Below, piece by piece: positions 35,167-44,037 of a stretch of 64,000 bases of DNA (positions are counted from its first letter, which is position 1; every line of letters begins with the position of its first letter). Under the pieces are notes generated by a model. The model did no database searches. It was not told where the DNA came from and saw only the letters and a list, made by a program, of their open reading frames with translations. Made by a program: the position numbers and the translations under genes. The stretch spans positions 4,254,501 to 4,318,500 of the forward strand of contig NZ_CP009122.1 in assembly GCF_000803645.1 (NCBI RefSeq), read 5' to 3'. This stretch comes from Sphingopyxis fribergensis (GTDB lineage Bacteria; Pseudomonadota; Alphaproteobacteria; Sphingomonadales; Sphingomonadaceae).

Positions 35167-35528
35167 ATAAGGCTCTTCCCCTGTTATCGACGATATTGGC
35201 GTGGCTGCTGGCGGCATTTTTCCTGTTCGGAGCCTATGGCAACGCCCTCATTTCCGAAGAATATGCCGCCGCCTATGCGGCCTGGGGCTATCCGGACTGG
35301 TTCCATTATGTCACGGCCGTCCTGGAACTGACGGCCGGCATTTTGTTGATGCGATCCGCCACCCGGCCGTTCGGCGCCGCGCTCGGAGCTTCGGTCATGG
35401 CGGCCGCGACGCTCACTACGTTGGTGAATGCGGACTACGACCATGCTGTCGCGCCTGCCGTGGTGCTTGCAGTCTCACTCTCCGTTCTCGGGCTTTCCGT
35501 CGCTTTGGGGCGGAACAGAAGGGCATGA
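35163..35528 (+). CDS. DoxX-like small membrane protein (MexG-like)
   Basis: A 121-aa protein with four predicted helices: LLSTILAWLLAAFFLFGAYG, YVTAVLELTAGILLM, FGAALGASVMAAATLTTLV and APAVVLAVSLSVLGLSVAL. This fits the DoxX/DoxX-like family, to which MexG of the Pseudomonas mexGHI-opmD operon belongs. GTG at 35163 overlaps the channel gene stop (GTGA). Being last rather than first in the operon differs from Pseudomonas. MexG is reported to bind redox-active metabolites and modulate the pump; the same role here is inference. Confidence 0.8.
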   Translation: MNKALPLLSTILAWLLAAFFLFGAYGNALISEEYAAAYAAWGYPDWFHYVTAVLELTAGILLMRSATRPFGAALGASVMAAATLTTLVNADYDHAVAPAVVLAVSLSVLGLSVALGRNRRA

Positions 35529-35620
35529 TGGCGTGGCTGCGAGGCAGCGCGCATGGCGTTGCCGACGAGGGAAAGTCGAGGACAAGGATCGGGTTCGATG
35601 AGAAGAATGAAGGGAAAGTC

Positions 35621-36085
35621 ATGAACAAGGTCGAGAAGGTGCGGCAAGCGCTGCGCGCTGCCGGGCATGCGGACAGCATTGCTGAATTTCCGGCAGGAAC
35701 GCAGACTGCCGAGGATGCGGCGGCTTCTGTCGGCTGCTCTGTCGCGCAGATAGCGAAGTCGATCGTCTTTCGCGCCGGCGAGGATGTAGTTCTGGTGATC
35801 GCATCGGGCGCTCATCGGATCGACCGCAGCAAGGTCGCGGCGGTGACGGAAAGGGCGGTCAAATCCGCGGACGCCGCATGGGTGCAGGAACAAACCGGTT
35901 TCGTCGTTGGAGGCGTTCCTCCCTTGGGCCATGACTGCGACCCGGTCACGATCATCGATGCCGCGTTGCTCTCGCTCGACTCCATTTGGGCGGCCGCCGG
36001 CTCGCCGACTCATGCATTTCGCACAAACGCGAAGGATCTGATCCGTATGACGGGCGGTATCGTCGCCGATGTCAGGCAGGGGTGA
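35621..36085 (+). CDS. YbaK/ProX-type aminoacyl-tRNA deacylase
   Basis: A 154-aa protein with the YbaK/EbsC fold signature: QTAEDAAASVGCSVAQIAKSIVFRA (containing the conserved Lys), VLVIASGAHRID, and GFVVGGVPPLGHD. Such enzymes hydrolyse mischarged tRNAs such as Cys- or Ala-tRNA(Pro). The ATG at 35621 fits family starts. An upstream in-frame ATG at 35525, overlapping the DoxX-like stop, would add 32 unrelated residues but would couple it to the efflux operon. No functional link with efflux is evident. Confidence 0.87.
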   Translation: MNKVEKVRQALRAAGHADSIAEFPAGTQTAEDAAASVGCSVAQIAKSIVFRAGEDVVLVIASGAHRIDRSKVAAVTERAVKSADAAWVQEQTGFVVGGVPPLGHDCDPVTIIDAALLSLDSIWAAAGSPTHAFRTNAKDLIRMTGGIVADVRQG

Positions 36086-36151
36086 TTGTCGCTCGCCGCT
36101 CGCAAGCCATTGCCACATCTCTCGCACGGTCCAACGGGCAATTATCCGGCG

Positions 36152-37582
36152 TTACCCGGTGCAATCTGAACCATTTTCCATTTCGCACACCTCCCAGCCG
36201 CCGCCGAGCGCGCGGTGAATTTCGACCACCGACAGGAGATGGTCAGAGCGCGCCGCGACGAGGGTGGCTTCGGCTTCGTACAGGCTGCGTTCGGCATCGA
36301 GAACGTCCAGATATTGGCCCTCGCCCTCGCGAAAGCGAACCGACGCCATTCGCGCCGCTTCGCGACTGGCGCCGACCTGCTGGTCGCGCATCGCGAGGCT
36401 GGTCCGGACCGCACCATAGGTCGTCAACGCGTCCTCGACATCGCGAAGCGCGATCAGGACGGTCCGGTGGTAATCGATGAGTGCCGCATCGACGCGGGCA
36501 TCGGCGACACGGACCTGCGCGCGCAGCCGCGGCATATCGAACACCCCCCAATCGAGGCTGGGGCCGCCCGAGAAAGCAAGCGCACCGCCGCTGAACAAGG
36601 ATTCGAACCCGCCCGCGAGAAGCCCGATGAACCCGGACAGGCGCACCGTCGGGAATAGATCGGCCTCGGCGACGCCGCGCCGTGCGGTGGCGGCGGCGAG
36701 CGCGCGTTCGGCGGCGGCGATATCAGGCCGCCGCCGCAACAGGTCGGCGGGCGCGCCGACGCCGATCTGTGTGACCTGCGGCAGGTCGGTTGTCGTCGCG
36801 GCGGGACCGGCGAAGCTTTGCGGTGTCTGGCCAAGCAGGACGGCGAGCGCATGACGCGCGGTGCCGATGCGCTGTTCGATCCCGGGTAGCGTCGCCTCGA
36901 CGGCGGACAGCGCAGCCTCTGCGCGAACGACATCGAAACGCGCGCCCGCGCCGGCGCGCTCCAGCTTATATGTGACTTCGAGCGAACGCCGCTGGGTTTC
37001 GATCTGGCGATGCGCGATCGCAAGCGCGGCCTCGCTTCCGCGCAATTCAAAATAATGGCTGGCGACGTCCGCCGTAACCGCCGCGCGGGCCGAGCGCAGC
37101 AGTGCCTCGGCGCCACCGACGTCGGCCTCGGCGGCTTCGACCCCGCGGCGGATACGGCCGAACAGATCGATCTCCCAGCTGGCTTCTGCCCCGAGGCGCA
37201 AAACATCGCCCTCGCGTGGCTGACCGACCGGACGCTCGGCATCGGCCGGACGGCGGCGCTGATAGGAGGCATCAACACCGCCGCCAGGAAGCCGCGCCGC
37301 GCGCGACACGCCGGCGAGTGCGCGCGCCTCCTCAAGCCGTGCGACGGCGAGCCGCGCGTCGAGATTGGCCGCGAGCGCCTCGGCGATCAAACCATCGAGC
37401 GCCGGGTCGCCGAACAGTTTCCACCACGCGGTTTCGACAGCGGCATCTTCGACGCCCACCGGCTGCGCAGCATAGGCGCCGGGTGCCTCGATCTGCGGGG
37501 GAACATAGTTGGAGCCGACGGTAGCGCACCCGGCCAGGCCAAGGAGCAGGACGGCGGGTGAAAGTTTGGCGATCGATGTCAT
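36152..37582 (-). CDS. Outer-membrane efflux lipoprotein (NodT family)
   Basis: A 476-aa TolC-like factor, third gene of the second RND operon. Its ATG overlaps the pump stop by 4 bp. The lipobox GLAG-C (Cys19) predicts a lipoprotein. The two OEP repeats are clear (ALDGLIAEALAANLDARLAVARLEEARAL; RRRPDIAAAERALAAATARRGVAEADLFPTVRLSG). The end VVEIHRALGGGWE matches the first channel protein in this window but the two are otherwise distinct. It ends about 66 bases from the convergent ybaK-like gene. Confidence 0.93.
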   Translation of the reverse strand: MTSIAKLSPAVLLLGLAGCATVGSNYVPPQIEAPGAYAAQPVGVEDAAVETAWWKLFGDPALDGLIAEALAANLDARLAVARLEEARALAGVSRAARLPGGGVDASYQRRRPADAERPVGQPREGDVLRLGAEASWEIDLFGRIRRGVEAAEADVGGAEALLRSARAAVTADVASHYFELRGSEAALAIAHRQIETQRRSLEVTYKLERAGAGARFDVVRAEAALSAVEATLPGIEQRIGTARHALAVLLGQTPQSFAGPAATTTDLPQVTQIGVGAPADLLRRRPDIAAAERALAAATARRGVAEADLFPTVRLSGFIGLLAGGFESLFSGGALAFSGGPSLDWGVFDMPRLRAQVRVADARVDAALIDYHRTVLIALRDVEDALTTYGAVRTSLAMRDQQVGASREAARMASVRFREGEGQYLDVLDAERSLYEAEATLVAARSDHLLSVVEIHRALGGGWEVCEMENGSDCTG

Positions 37583-40500
37583 AGGGTCAATTCCTGCGGC
37601 TTGGTGTCCGGGCTTGAAAGGCGCCGCGCCTCGCGCCGCAGAACGGCCTTGCGGATCACGACGTAGAAGAGCGGGGTGAGGAAGAGGCCGAAGAGCGTCA
37701 CCCCGAGCATGCCGGCGAACACCGCGATGCCCATGGCCTGCCGCATTTCGGCGCCCGCCCCTGTGGCGATCGCCAGGGGGACCGCGCCGGCGATGAAGGC
37801 GATCGACGTCATCAAGATCGGGCGAAGTCTTAACCGGCAGGCCTCGAGCGCTGCGGCAAGCGGATCGAGACCTTCGTCCTCCTGCGCGCGCGCGAACTCG
37901 ACGATCAGGATCGCATTTTTCGCGGCCAGTCCCACCAGCACGACAAAGGCGATTTGAGTGAAGATGTTGATGTCGCCGCCGGTCAGCCAGACCCCGACGA
38001 GCGCGCTCAAGAGACACATCGGCACGATGAGCAGGACCGCCAGCGGCAGCGACCAGCTGTTATACTGCGCCGCAAGGATCAGGAAGGCGAGGAGCACGGC
38101 GAGCGGGAAGATGTAGAGGGCGGCATTGCCCGCGGTCTTTTCCTGATAGGTCAGATCGGTCCACTCGAAGGTCATGCCGTCGGGCAGTTCGGCGCGCGCG
38201 ATCCGTTCCATCGCCGCGACCGCCTGCCCCGAGCTGAAGCCCGGCGCGGGACCGCCGCTGATATCAGCCGATGGAAAGCCGTTATAGTGGATGATGCGAT
38301 CCGGGCCCGCGCCGGGCGCGGTCGTGACCAGCGTCGCGAGCGGGACCATCTCGCCCTGGGCGTTGCGGACCTGAAGCCGCCCGACGGCATCAGGCTGCGC
38401 CCGCGCGTCGGCTTCGGCCTGCGCATAAACCTGATAGGTGCGGCCGAAGCGGTTGAAGTCGTTGACATAGAGCGAGCCGAGATAGACCTGCATTGTGTCG
38501 AACACATCGGTCATCGCCACGCCTTGAGCCGCCGCCTTGGCCCGGTCGACATCGACCGAAAGTTCGGGCGAGGCGACATTATAGCTGGTCATCAGTCCGG
38601 CAAGCGCCGGCTCCTTGGCAGCAGCCGCCATCACCTTGGCGCTGGCAGCAGCGAGCGCCTCATAACCCGCGCCCGAGCGGTCCTCGATCTGCATCTTGAA
38701 CCCGCCGGTCGCGCCGAGACCGGGAACCGGAGGAGGCGGAAAAACGCCGACGAAACCGTCGGGGACAGCGGCATATTTGCCCTGCAGTCGTCCGGCGATC
38801 GCTCCCGCCGCCATGTCCGGCGAAGTGCGCTCGGAAAAAGGATCGAGCATCACGAACATGACGGCGGCGTTCGGCACGTTGACGAATCCGTTGATCGACA
38901 GGCCCGGAAAGGCGACGACACTTTCGACCCCGGGCTCCGCCAGCGCGATCTTCGAGACCTGCTCGGCCACCGCCTGGGTGCGGTCGAGCGACGCGCCGTT
39001 CGGGAGCTGGACGATGCCGACGAGATAATATTTGTCCTGCGCAGGCACGAAACCGGCGGGCAGCTTGTCAAAGGCGAACCAGGTCAGGCCGAGCAATCCG
39101 GCATAGACGAATCCCGCGACCGCGCCGCGCCGGACGACACGTCGCACGCCGCCGACATAGGCGACCGAGCCGCGATCGAAGGCGCGATTGAAGGGCCGGA
39201 ACAGCCAGCCAAAGCCCTTGTCGATCGCGCGCTGGATGCGGTCGCGCGGCGCGTCATGGCCTTTGAGCAGCACCCCGGCGAGCGCGGGCGACAGCGTCAG
39301 CGAATTGACCGCCGACAGGATGGTCGAGATGGCGACGGTAAGCGCGAACTGGCGATAGAATTCGCCCTGCAAACCGCCAAGAAAGGCAGTGGGGATGAAG
39401 ACCGCGGCGAGGACCGAGGTGATCGCGATGATCGGCCCCGTAACCTCTGCCATCGCCTTGCGCGCGGCTTCGCGCGGCGTTTCGCCAAGCCCGATGTGGC
39501 GCTCGACATTCTCGACGACGACAATTGCGTCATCGACGACGATGCCGATCGATAGCACCAGTCCGAACAGCGACAGCGTGTTCAGCGAAAAGCCGAACAA
39601 ATACATCACCGCCAATGTCCCGACCAACGAGACGGGCACCGCGACGAGCGGAATGATCGACGCGCGCCAGGTCTGAAGGAAGAGGATCACGACAAGAACG
39701 ACGAGGAGCGTCGCCTCGAGCAGCGTGACGATCACGCTTGCGATCGAAGCCTCGACGAAGATCGTCGGATCATAGGCGATGCGATGCTCCAGCCCGTCCG
39801 GGAACCCGTTCGAGAGCCGGTCCATCGTCGCCCGAACCTGTGCCGCCGTGTCGAGCGCGTTGGCGCCCGGGCTTTGCAATATCTGGAGCGCGATCGCGGG
39901 CTCGCCGTCGAGCAGCGAGCGCAGCGCGTAGTCGTTGGCACCCATTTCGATCCGGGCGACCTCGCCCAGCCGGGTGAGCTGGCCGTCGGCGCCGGTCTTG
40001 ACGACGATCGCGGCGAACTCCTCCTCGGTCGCGAGGCGGCCTTTGACGTCGAGCGCGACCTGCTGCGCGGCGGCGGGGCTGGGCTGGCGCCCGACGCTGC
40101 CCGCGGCGACCTCTACATTCTGTGCGCGGATCGCAGCGACGATGTCGCTCGCGGTCAGGCCGCGCGAAGCGATCCGCGCCGGGTCGAGCCAGACGCGCAT
40201 CGAATATTCGCCGGCGCCCCAGACGACCACATCGGCGATACCGGGAATGCGCGCGATTTCGTCGCGAACCTGGAGCAGCGCATAGTTGGAGATGTAGAGC
40301 GGGTCATAACGCTTCGATGGCGAGAGAAGATGCACGACCATCAGCGCATCGGGCGCAACCTTTTGCGTGGTCACGCCCAGCCGCTGTACCGTCTCGGGCA
40401 AGCGCGGCAGCGCGCGCGACACCCGGTTCTGAACCTGAACCTGCGCGATGTCGGGATCGGTCCCTTGTGCGAAGGTGACCGTGAGGGTCATCCGGCCGTC

Positions 40501-40758
40501 GGTGGAGGCCTGGCTCGCCATATAGAGCATGCCCTCGACGCCGTTGACCGCCTGCTCGATCGGGCTTGCGACGGTTTCGGCGATGACCTCGGGCGAAGCG
40601 CCGGGATAGGCGGCGACAACGGTCACCGTCGGGGGCGCCACCGCCGGATATTCGCTGAGCGGCAGGCGGAGGAGCGCAAGCAGGCCCGCGATCAGCAGCA
40701 GCACCGACAGCACGATCGCGAAGATCGGCCGGTCGATGAAGAAGCGGGGGAAGTTCAT
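37579..40758 (-). CDS. RND multidrug efflux pump (AcrB/MexF type)
   Basis: A 1059-aa HAE-1 pump. It begins MNFPRFFIDRPIFAIVLSV, with the proton-relay segment GIVVDDAIVVVENVERH and second-half helices AVLLAFLILAAQYNSWSLP and GLAAKNAILIVEFARAQ. The length and the NFPRFFIDRPIFA opening fit the MexF/BmeB-like branch. It is fed by the adaptor encoded upstream (4-bp overlap) and uses the NodT channel downstream (4-bp overlap). The operon starts at a CueR/MerR-like promoter, so metal- or thiol-responsive control is suspected even though HAE pumps usually export organics. Confidence 0.95.
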   Translation of the reverse strand: MNFPRFFIDRPIFAIVLSVLLLIAGLLALLRLPLSEYPAVAPPTVTVVAAYPGASPEVIAETVASPIEQAVNGVEGMLYMASQASTDGRMTLTVTFAQGTDPDIAQVQVQNRVSRALPRLPETVQRLGVTTQKVAPDALMVVHLLSPSKRYDPLYISNYALLQVRDEIARIPGIADVVVWGAGEYSMRVWLDPARIASRGLTASDIVAAIRAQNVEVAAGSVGRQPSPAAAQQVALDVKGRLATEEEFAAIVVKTGADGQLTRLGEVARIEMGANDYALRSLLDGEPAIALQILQSPGANALDTAAQVRATMDRLSNGFPDGLEHRIAYDPTIFVEASIASVIVTLLEATLLVVLVVILFLQTWRASIIPLVAVPVSLVGTLAVMYLFGFSLNTLSLFGLVLSIGIVVDDAIVVVENVERHIGLGETPREAARKAMAEVTGPIIAITSVLAAVFIPTAFLGGLQGEFYRQFALTVAISTILSAVNSLTLSPALAGVLLKGHDAPRDRIQRAIDKGFGWLFRPFNRAFDRGSVAYVGGVRRVVRRGAVAGFVYAGLLGLTWFAFDKLPAGFVPAQDKYYLVGIVQLPNGASLDRTQAVAEQVSKIALAEPGVESVVAFPGLSINGFVNVPNAAVMFVMLDPFSERTSPDMAAGAIAGRLQGKYAAVPDGFVGVFPPPPVPGLGATGGFKMQIEDRSGAGYEALAAASAKVMAAAAKEPALAGLMTSYNVASPELSVDVDRAKAAAQGVAMTDVFDTMQVYLGSLYVNDFNRFGRTYQVYAQAEADARAQPDAVGRLQVRNAQGEMVPLATLVTTAPGAGPDRIIHYNGFPSADISGGPAPGFSSGQAVAAMERIARAELPDGMTFEWTDLTYQEKTAGNAALYIFPLAVLLAFLILAAQYNSWSLPLAVLLIVPMCLLSALVGVWLTGGDINIFTQIAFVVLVGLAAKNAILIVEFARAQEDEGLDPLAAALEACRLRLRPILMTSIAFIAGAVPLAIATGAGAEMRQAMGIAVFAGMLGVTLFGLFLTPLFYVVIRKAVLRREARRLSSPDTKPQELTL

Positions 40759-41921
40759 CGCGCCGCCTCCCGCTGCACGCCAGCTTTCTGAACGCCATTG
40801 CCGCGCGGCATCGGCACGATCTTGGGCTTGACCGCCATGCCGGGGCCGGCGAGCCCCTTGACGATGACGCGGTCGCCGGGCCGCAAGCCTTTCTCCACAA
40901 CGCGCAGGCCGTCCACGATCGGGCCCAGTGTCACGGGACGATATTCGGTCACGTTCTTCGCACCCAGAACAAGGACGAAGCGTCTGCCCTGTTCGACGCC
41001 GATCGCGAGGTCGCTGACCAGAATGGCTGGCCGTGTATCGCCGGTCGCGATATCGACTTCGGCGAACAGGCCCGGCGCCAGACGGCCGCCCGGATTGGGC
41101 AAAATCGCACGCGCGCGGATCGTGCCCGTCGCACGGTCGAGGCGGTTGCCGATGAAATCCAGCCGCGCCGACCGCTTGCTGCCGTCTTCGAGGCGGACGT
41201 CGACCTTGGCCCCGGCGCCTTGCCCGCGGCGATCGGCCAGCGAGCGAAGATAGGTCGCTTCGTCGACATCGAATTCGACAAAAAGCGGATCAACCGAGAC
41301 GATGGTCGTGAGCGGTGTCGCAGCCTCACCGCCGGCGACCAGATTGCCCCGGGTGACGAGTATCTGACCGACCCGGCCGGCGATGGGTGCTTCGACGCCG
41401 GCATAGCGAAGGTCGAGCGCCGCCAGTCGCTCCGCCGCGCGCGCCGATGCGACCTGGGCTTCGCGCTCGCGCAGGGTCGCGGTGGTTACGTCCGACCGCT
41501 CACGCCCGGCAACACCCTCGGCGACGAGCCGGCGGGCCCGCACATCCTCGGCCGCCGCGAGTCCCAGCCGCGCTTCGGCTTCGCGCGTCGCCGCGCGTGC
41601 TGCGGCGTGCCGCGCCGCGAAAGGCGCACTATCGAGGCGAAAGAGGATCTGACCGCGGCGGACTATCTGCCCCTCGGGGACGCTGACATGGGCGATATAG
41701 CCCGAGACGCGCGGCTTGAGGTCGACCGTCTCGACCGCCGTCAAGCGCCCGGTATAGGTCGAACGCGGCACGTGATCCTGCACGACCACCGATGCTGCAA
41801 GCACCATCGGCGGCGCCGGAGCGGCGGCCTGTTCATCGCCTCCCGGCCCGCCCACCCAAAACACCACCAGCCCCGTCGCCAATATCATACCCAGTGCCGC
41901 GGCAACCCGTGATTTTCGCAT
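40755..41921 (-). CDS. RND efflux periplasmic adaptor
   Basis: A 388-aa membrane-fusion protein. The start at 41921 has GGAGG 5 bases upstream and gives an N-terminal hydrophobic segment (AAALGMILATGLVVFWVGG); the frame open to 42062 only covers the promoter. Lipoyl halves are VETVDLKPRVSGYIAHVSVPEGQIVRRGQ and YAGVEAPIAGRVGQILVTRGNLV. It resembles MexE-type adaptors. First gene of the adaptor-pump-channel operon. Confidence 0.92.
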   Translation of the reverse strand: MRKSRVAAALGMILATGLVVFWVGGPGGDEQAAAPAPPMVLAASVVVQDHVPRSTYTGRLTAVETVDLKPRVSGYIAHVSVPEGQIVRRGQILFRLDSAPFAARHAAARAATREAEARLGLAAAEDVRARRLVAEGVAGRERSDVTTATLREREAQVASARAAERLAALDLRYAGVEAPIAGRVGQILVTRGNLVAGGEAATPLTTIVSVDPLFVEFDVDEATYLRSLADRRGQGAGAKVDVRLEDGSKRSARLDFIGNRLDRATGTIRARAILPNPGGRLAPGLFAEVDIATGDTRPAILVSDLAIGVEQGRRFVLVLGAKNVTEYRPVTLGPIVDGLRVVEKGLRPGDRVIVKGLAGPGMAVKPKIVPMPRGNGVQKAGVQREAAR

Positions 41922-41981
41922 CTCAACCTCCGAATCAGCGCCCGCTGATCCGAATGGATGGGGGCGTTCAAACTCGGGGGT

Positions 41982-42008
41982 TGCGGTTTTCCATCGTTGG
42001 AGGGTCAA
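41982..42008 (-). promoter_or_regulatory. CueR/MerR-like promoter site A (RND operon)
   Basis: On the reverse strand TTGACC (42008-42003) is followed by CTCCAACGATGGAAAA, a dyad of the form TCCA-N4-TGGA. The same arrangement stands before five other units of the metal region. It lies about 60 bases upstream of the adaptor ATG. No good -10 box is visible at the expected 19-20 bp. Confidence 0.7.
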
Positions 42009-42155
42009 GGGCTTTTTCGCCGGTAGTTTGAACAGGGAGGCGCGCGCGGCGAATTTCCACACGGCGTCCGCCGCCGCGAATTTCCGCGCTCGACCTCGCT
42101 ACGGCCCCTCAGGCGCATACCTCGATCGATCGAGACGAAATTAGGCTTTTGGCTA

Positions 42156-42182
42156 TTGACCATGCCAGCGTTGGAAGCCCGA
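42156..42182 (+). promoter_or_regulatory. CueR/MerR-like promoter site B (DHA2 pump)
   Basis: TTGACC (42156-42161), then ATGCCAGCGTTGGAAGCCC: the dyad CCAGCGTTGG at 42165-42174 matches the other sites. It precedes the MFS pump by 50 bases. A separate perfect 14-bp palindrome, CTCGATCGATCGAG (42121-42134), lies just upstream between the divergent sites A and B. Confidence 0.68.
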
Positions 42183-42231
42183 CCCCCGGCATCAATCGCA
42201 ATAAGCGGGAAACTGATCTTGGGGAATTCCA

Positions 42232-43650
42232 ATGCAGGACTTCATACCCGATCCGAAGAGATGGGCCGCTCTCGCGCTGCTTTGCGCCGCCCAGTTCATC
42301 GTGATCCTCGATACATCGATCATCGGCGTGGCCTTGCCCGCCATGCAGGCCGACCTCGGCTTCAGCGCGGGCGGGCTGAGCTGGATCTTCAATGCCTATG
42401 TCATCGCCTTTGGCGGCTTGCTGCTCCTCGGCGGACGGCTGGGCGATCTGCTCGGCGCCCGCCGCATCTTTGCGGGCGGATTTGCCATACTCACCTTGGC
42501 GTCGCTGCTGGCAGGGCTGGCGCCAAGCCAGGAGATGCTGCTTGCCGGACGGGCTTTGCAGGGCGTGGGCGCCGCGCTGATCGCGCCATCCGCCCTCACC
42601 ATCCTCATGCGCCTTTTCGGGCATGATGGTGCCGAACTCGGCAAGGCGTTCGGTTTCTGGGGCGCCGCTGCCGCGGCGGGCGGCTCGGCCGGCGTGTTTC
42701 TGGGCGGCGTCATTACCGAATGGATGAGCTGGAACTGGACCTTCCTGATCAACGTGCCGCTCGGCCTTCTCGTGCTGGCGCTCGTTCCGGCCGTGCTCGG
42801 CAAGTCACCGCGCAGCAGCGGCGGCATCGACTGGTTCGGGGCGATCAGCGTCACAGGTGCGCTTGTCAGTCTCGTCTATGCCATCGTCTCGATCGAATCA
42901 GCCGGCTCCGACCCTTCGCAGACATTGTCGATACTGGTGGTTTCGGGAATTCTTTTCGCAATCTTCCTGATTGCCCAGTTCGCGCGGCGCGAGCCGCTTC
43001 TTCCCCTCGGCATTTTCAAGGCGCCGAACCTCGCGGCGGGCAATCTCGTGATGGCTTTGCTCGGGGCCGCCTGGATCCCGCTTTGGTTCTTCCTGAACCT
43101 CTATCTCCAGCAGATCCTCGGCCTCTCGGCGCTCGCCAGCGGCCTCGCGCTTTTACCGATGACCGTGACGATCATGGTCGTGATGGTCGGCCTTTCGGGC
43201 AGGTTGATCGGACGGTTTGGCGCCAAGCCCAATCTTGTGCTCGGGCTGCTGCTCATGGGCGGCGCGCTCTGGATGTTCGCGAACCTGCCGCCGGACGGAA
43301 CTTTCTTGATGGACGTTCTGCCGGCTTCTCTCCTCGCCGCCTTCGGCATGGCCCTGGCCTATATTCCGACGACGATGACGGGCATGGCCGGCGCGAGGCC
43401 CGAGGAGACAGGCCTGGCATCAGGGCTGATCAACACGACCTACCAGATCGGCTCCGCCATCGGCCTCGCCATCATGGTTGCGCTCTCGACCTCCGGTTCC
43501 GGCGAAGGCACCGGCCAGACCGCCGAAACCATGCTGGCCGGTTTCCAGACCGCCTTCCTGGGAGCGGGGGTCGCCGCCGGTGTTGCCGCGCTCGCGGCGC
43601 TGCTGTTCGTTGGAACCTCCGGGCCGCAAAAGGATGTACCGGTCGGCTGA
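42232..43650 (+). CDS. MFS drug/proton antiporter, DHA2 (EmrB/QacA) type
   Basis: A 472-aa transporter with about 14 helices. Motif C-like and family hallmarks: ALALLCAAQFIVILDTSIIGVALPAMQADLG (helix 1, motif D1-type), GGRLGDLLGARRIF (motif A), RALQGVGAALIAPSALTIL (motif B) and GVFLGGVITEWMSWNWTFLINVPLG (motif C). It exports hydrophobic or cationic toxicants. It stands alone behind CueR-like site B, divergent from the RND operon. Substrate unknown. Confidence 0.92.
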   Translation: MQDFIPDPKRWAALALLCAAQFIVILDTSIIGVALPAMQADLGFSAGGLSWIFNAYVIAFGGLLLLGGRLGDLLGARRIFAGGFAILTLASLLAGLAPSQEMLLAGRALQGVGAALIAPSALTILMRLFGHDGAELGKAFGFWGAAAAAGGSAGVFLGGVITEWMSWNWTFLINVPLGLLVLALVPAVLGKSPRSSGGIDWFGAISVTGALVSLVYAIVSIESAGSDPSQTLSILVVSGILFAIFLIAQFARREPLLPLGIFKAPNLAAGNLVMALLGAAWIPLWFFLNLYLQQILGLSALASGLALLPMTVTIMVVMVGLSGRLIGRFGAKPNLVLGLLLMGGALWMFANLPPDGTFLMDVLPASLLAAFGMALAYIPTTMTGMAGARPEETGLASGLINTTYQIGSAIGLAIMVALSTSGSGEGTGQTAETMLAGFQTAFLGAGVAAGVAALAALLFVGTSGPQKDVPVG

Positions 43651-44037
43651 AAGCCTCACGTCAGCGGGGGCCATGCCTCCGCTGGCGCGGCATATGGAGG
43701 ACGCGGGTTTCGCGGGGACGGCTGGGAATCGGCGCTGTTTTCGGCAATCAGGTGCTCCCGTCATACTCGGCCAATGATGGATGCCCCCGCCCAGCGATTC
43801 GGGGGCGGATGGCTTCAAGCGCCCAGACTGCGGGTTTCTGCGTTTTGGGACGACAGCCCGTTCAACAGGATCGAACGGATGGAAAAGACAGGAACGCGAC
43901 TCCCGCGCGCGGCTCTGATCCTGTAGGTATCCCGCAAGCGAAGGTCTCCGGCAGGAGATCCTTTTCGGAGCGAACGGGGGCTTTTCGTTCGACCTCCACC
44001 ATTCATCGACGAGGGTCGAGCCATGACGCGCAGCCGG
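43651..44037. other. Intergenic region with two hairpins
   Basis: No credible gene in 387 bp between convergent transcription units. Two stem-loops follow the MFS gene: CAGCGGGGG/CCTCCGCTG at about 43662-43684, and GCCCCCG (43783-43789) with CGGGGGC (43800-43806). Neither has a T-run; they may act as transcript ends for the MFS gene. Confidence 0.45.

Noticed and set aside
37954..39555. Forward-strand frame of 533 codons opposite the second RND pump
   Set aside because: Complement of the conserved RND coding sequence; composition typical of mirror frames.
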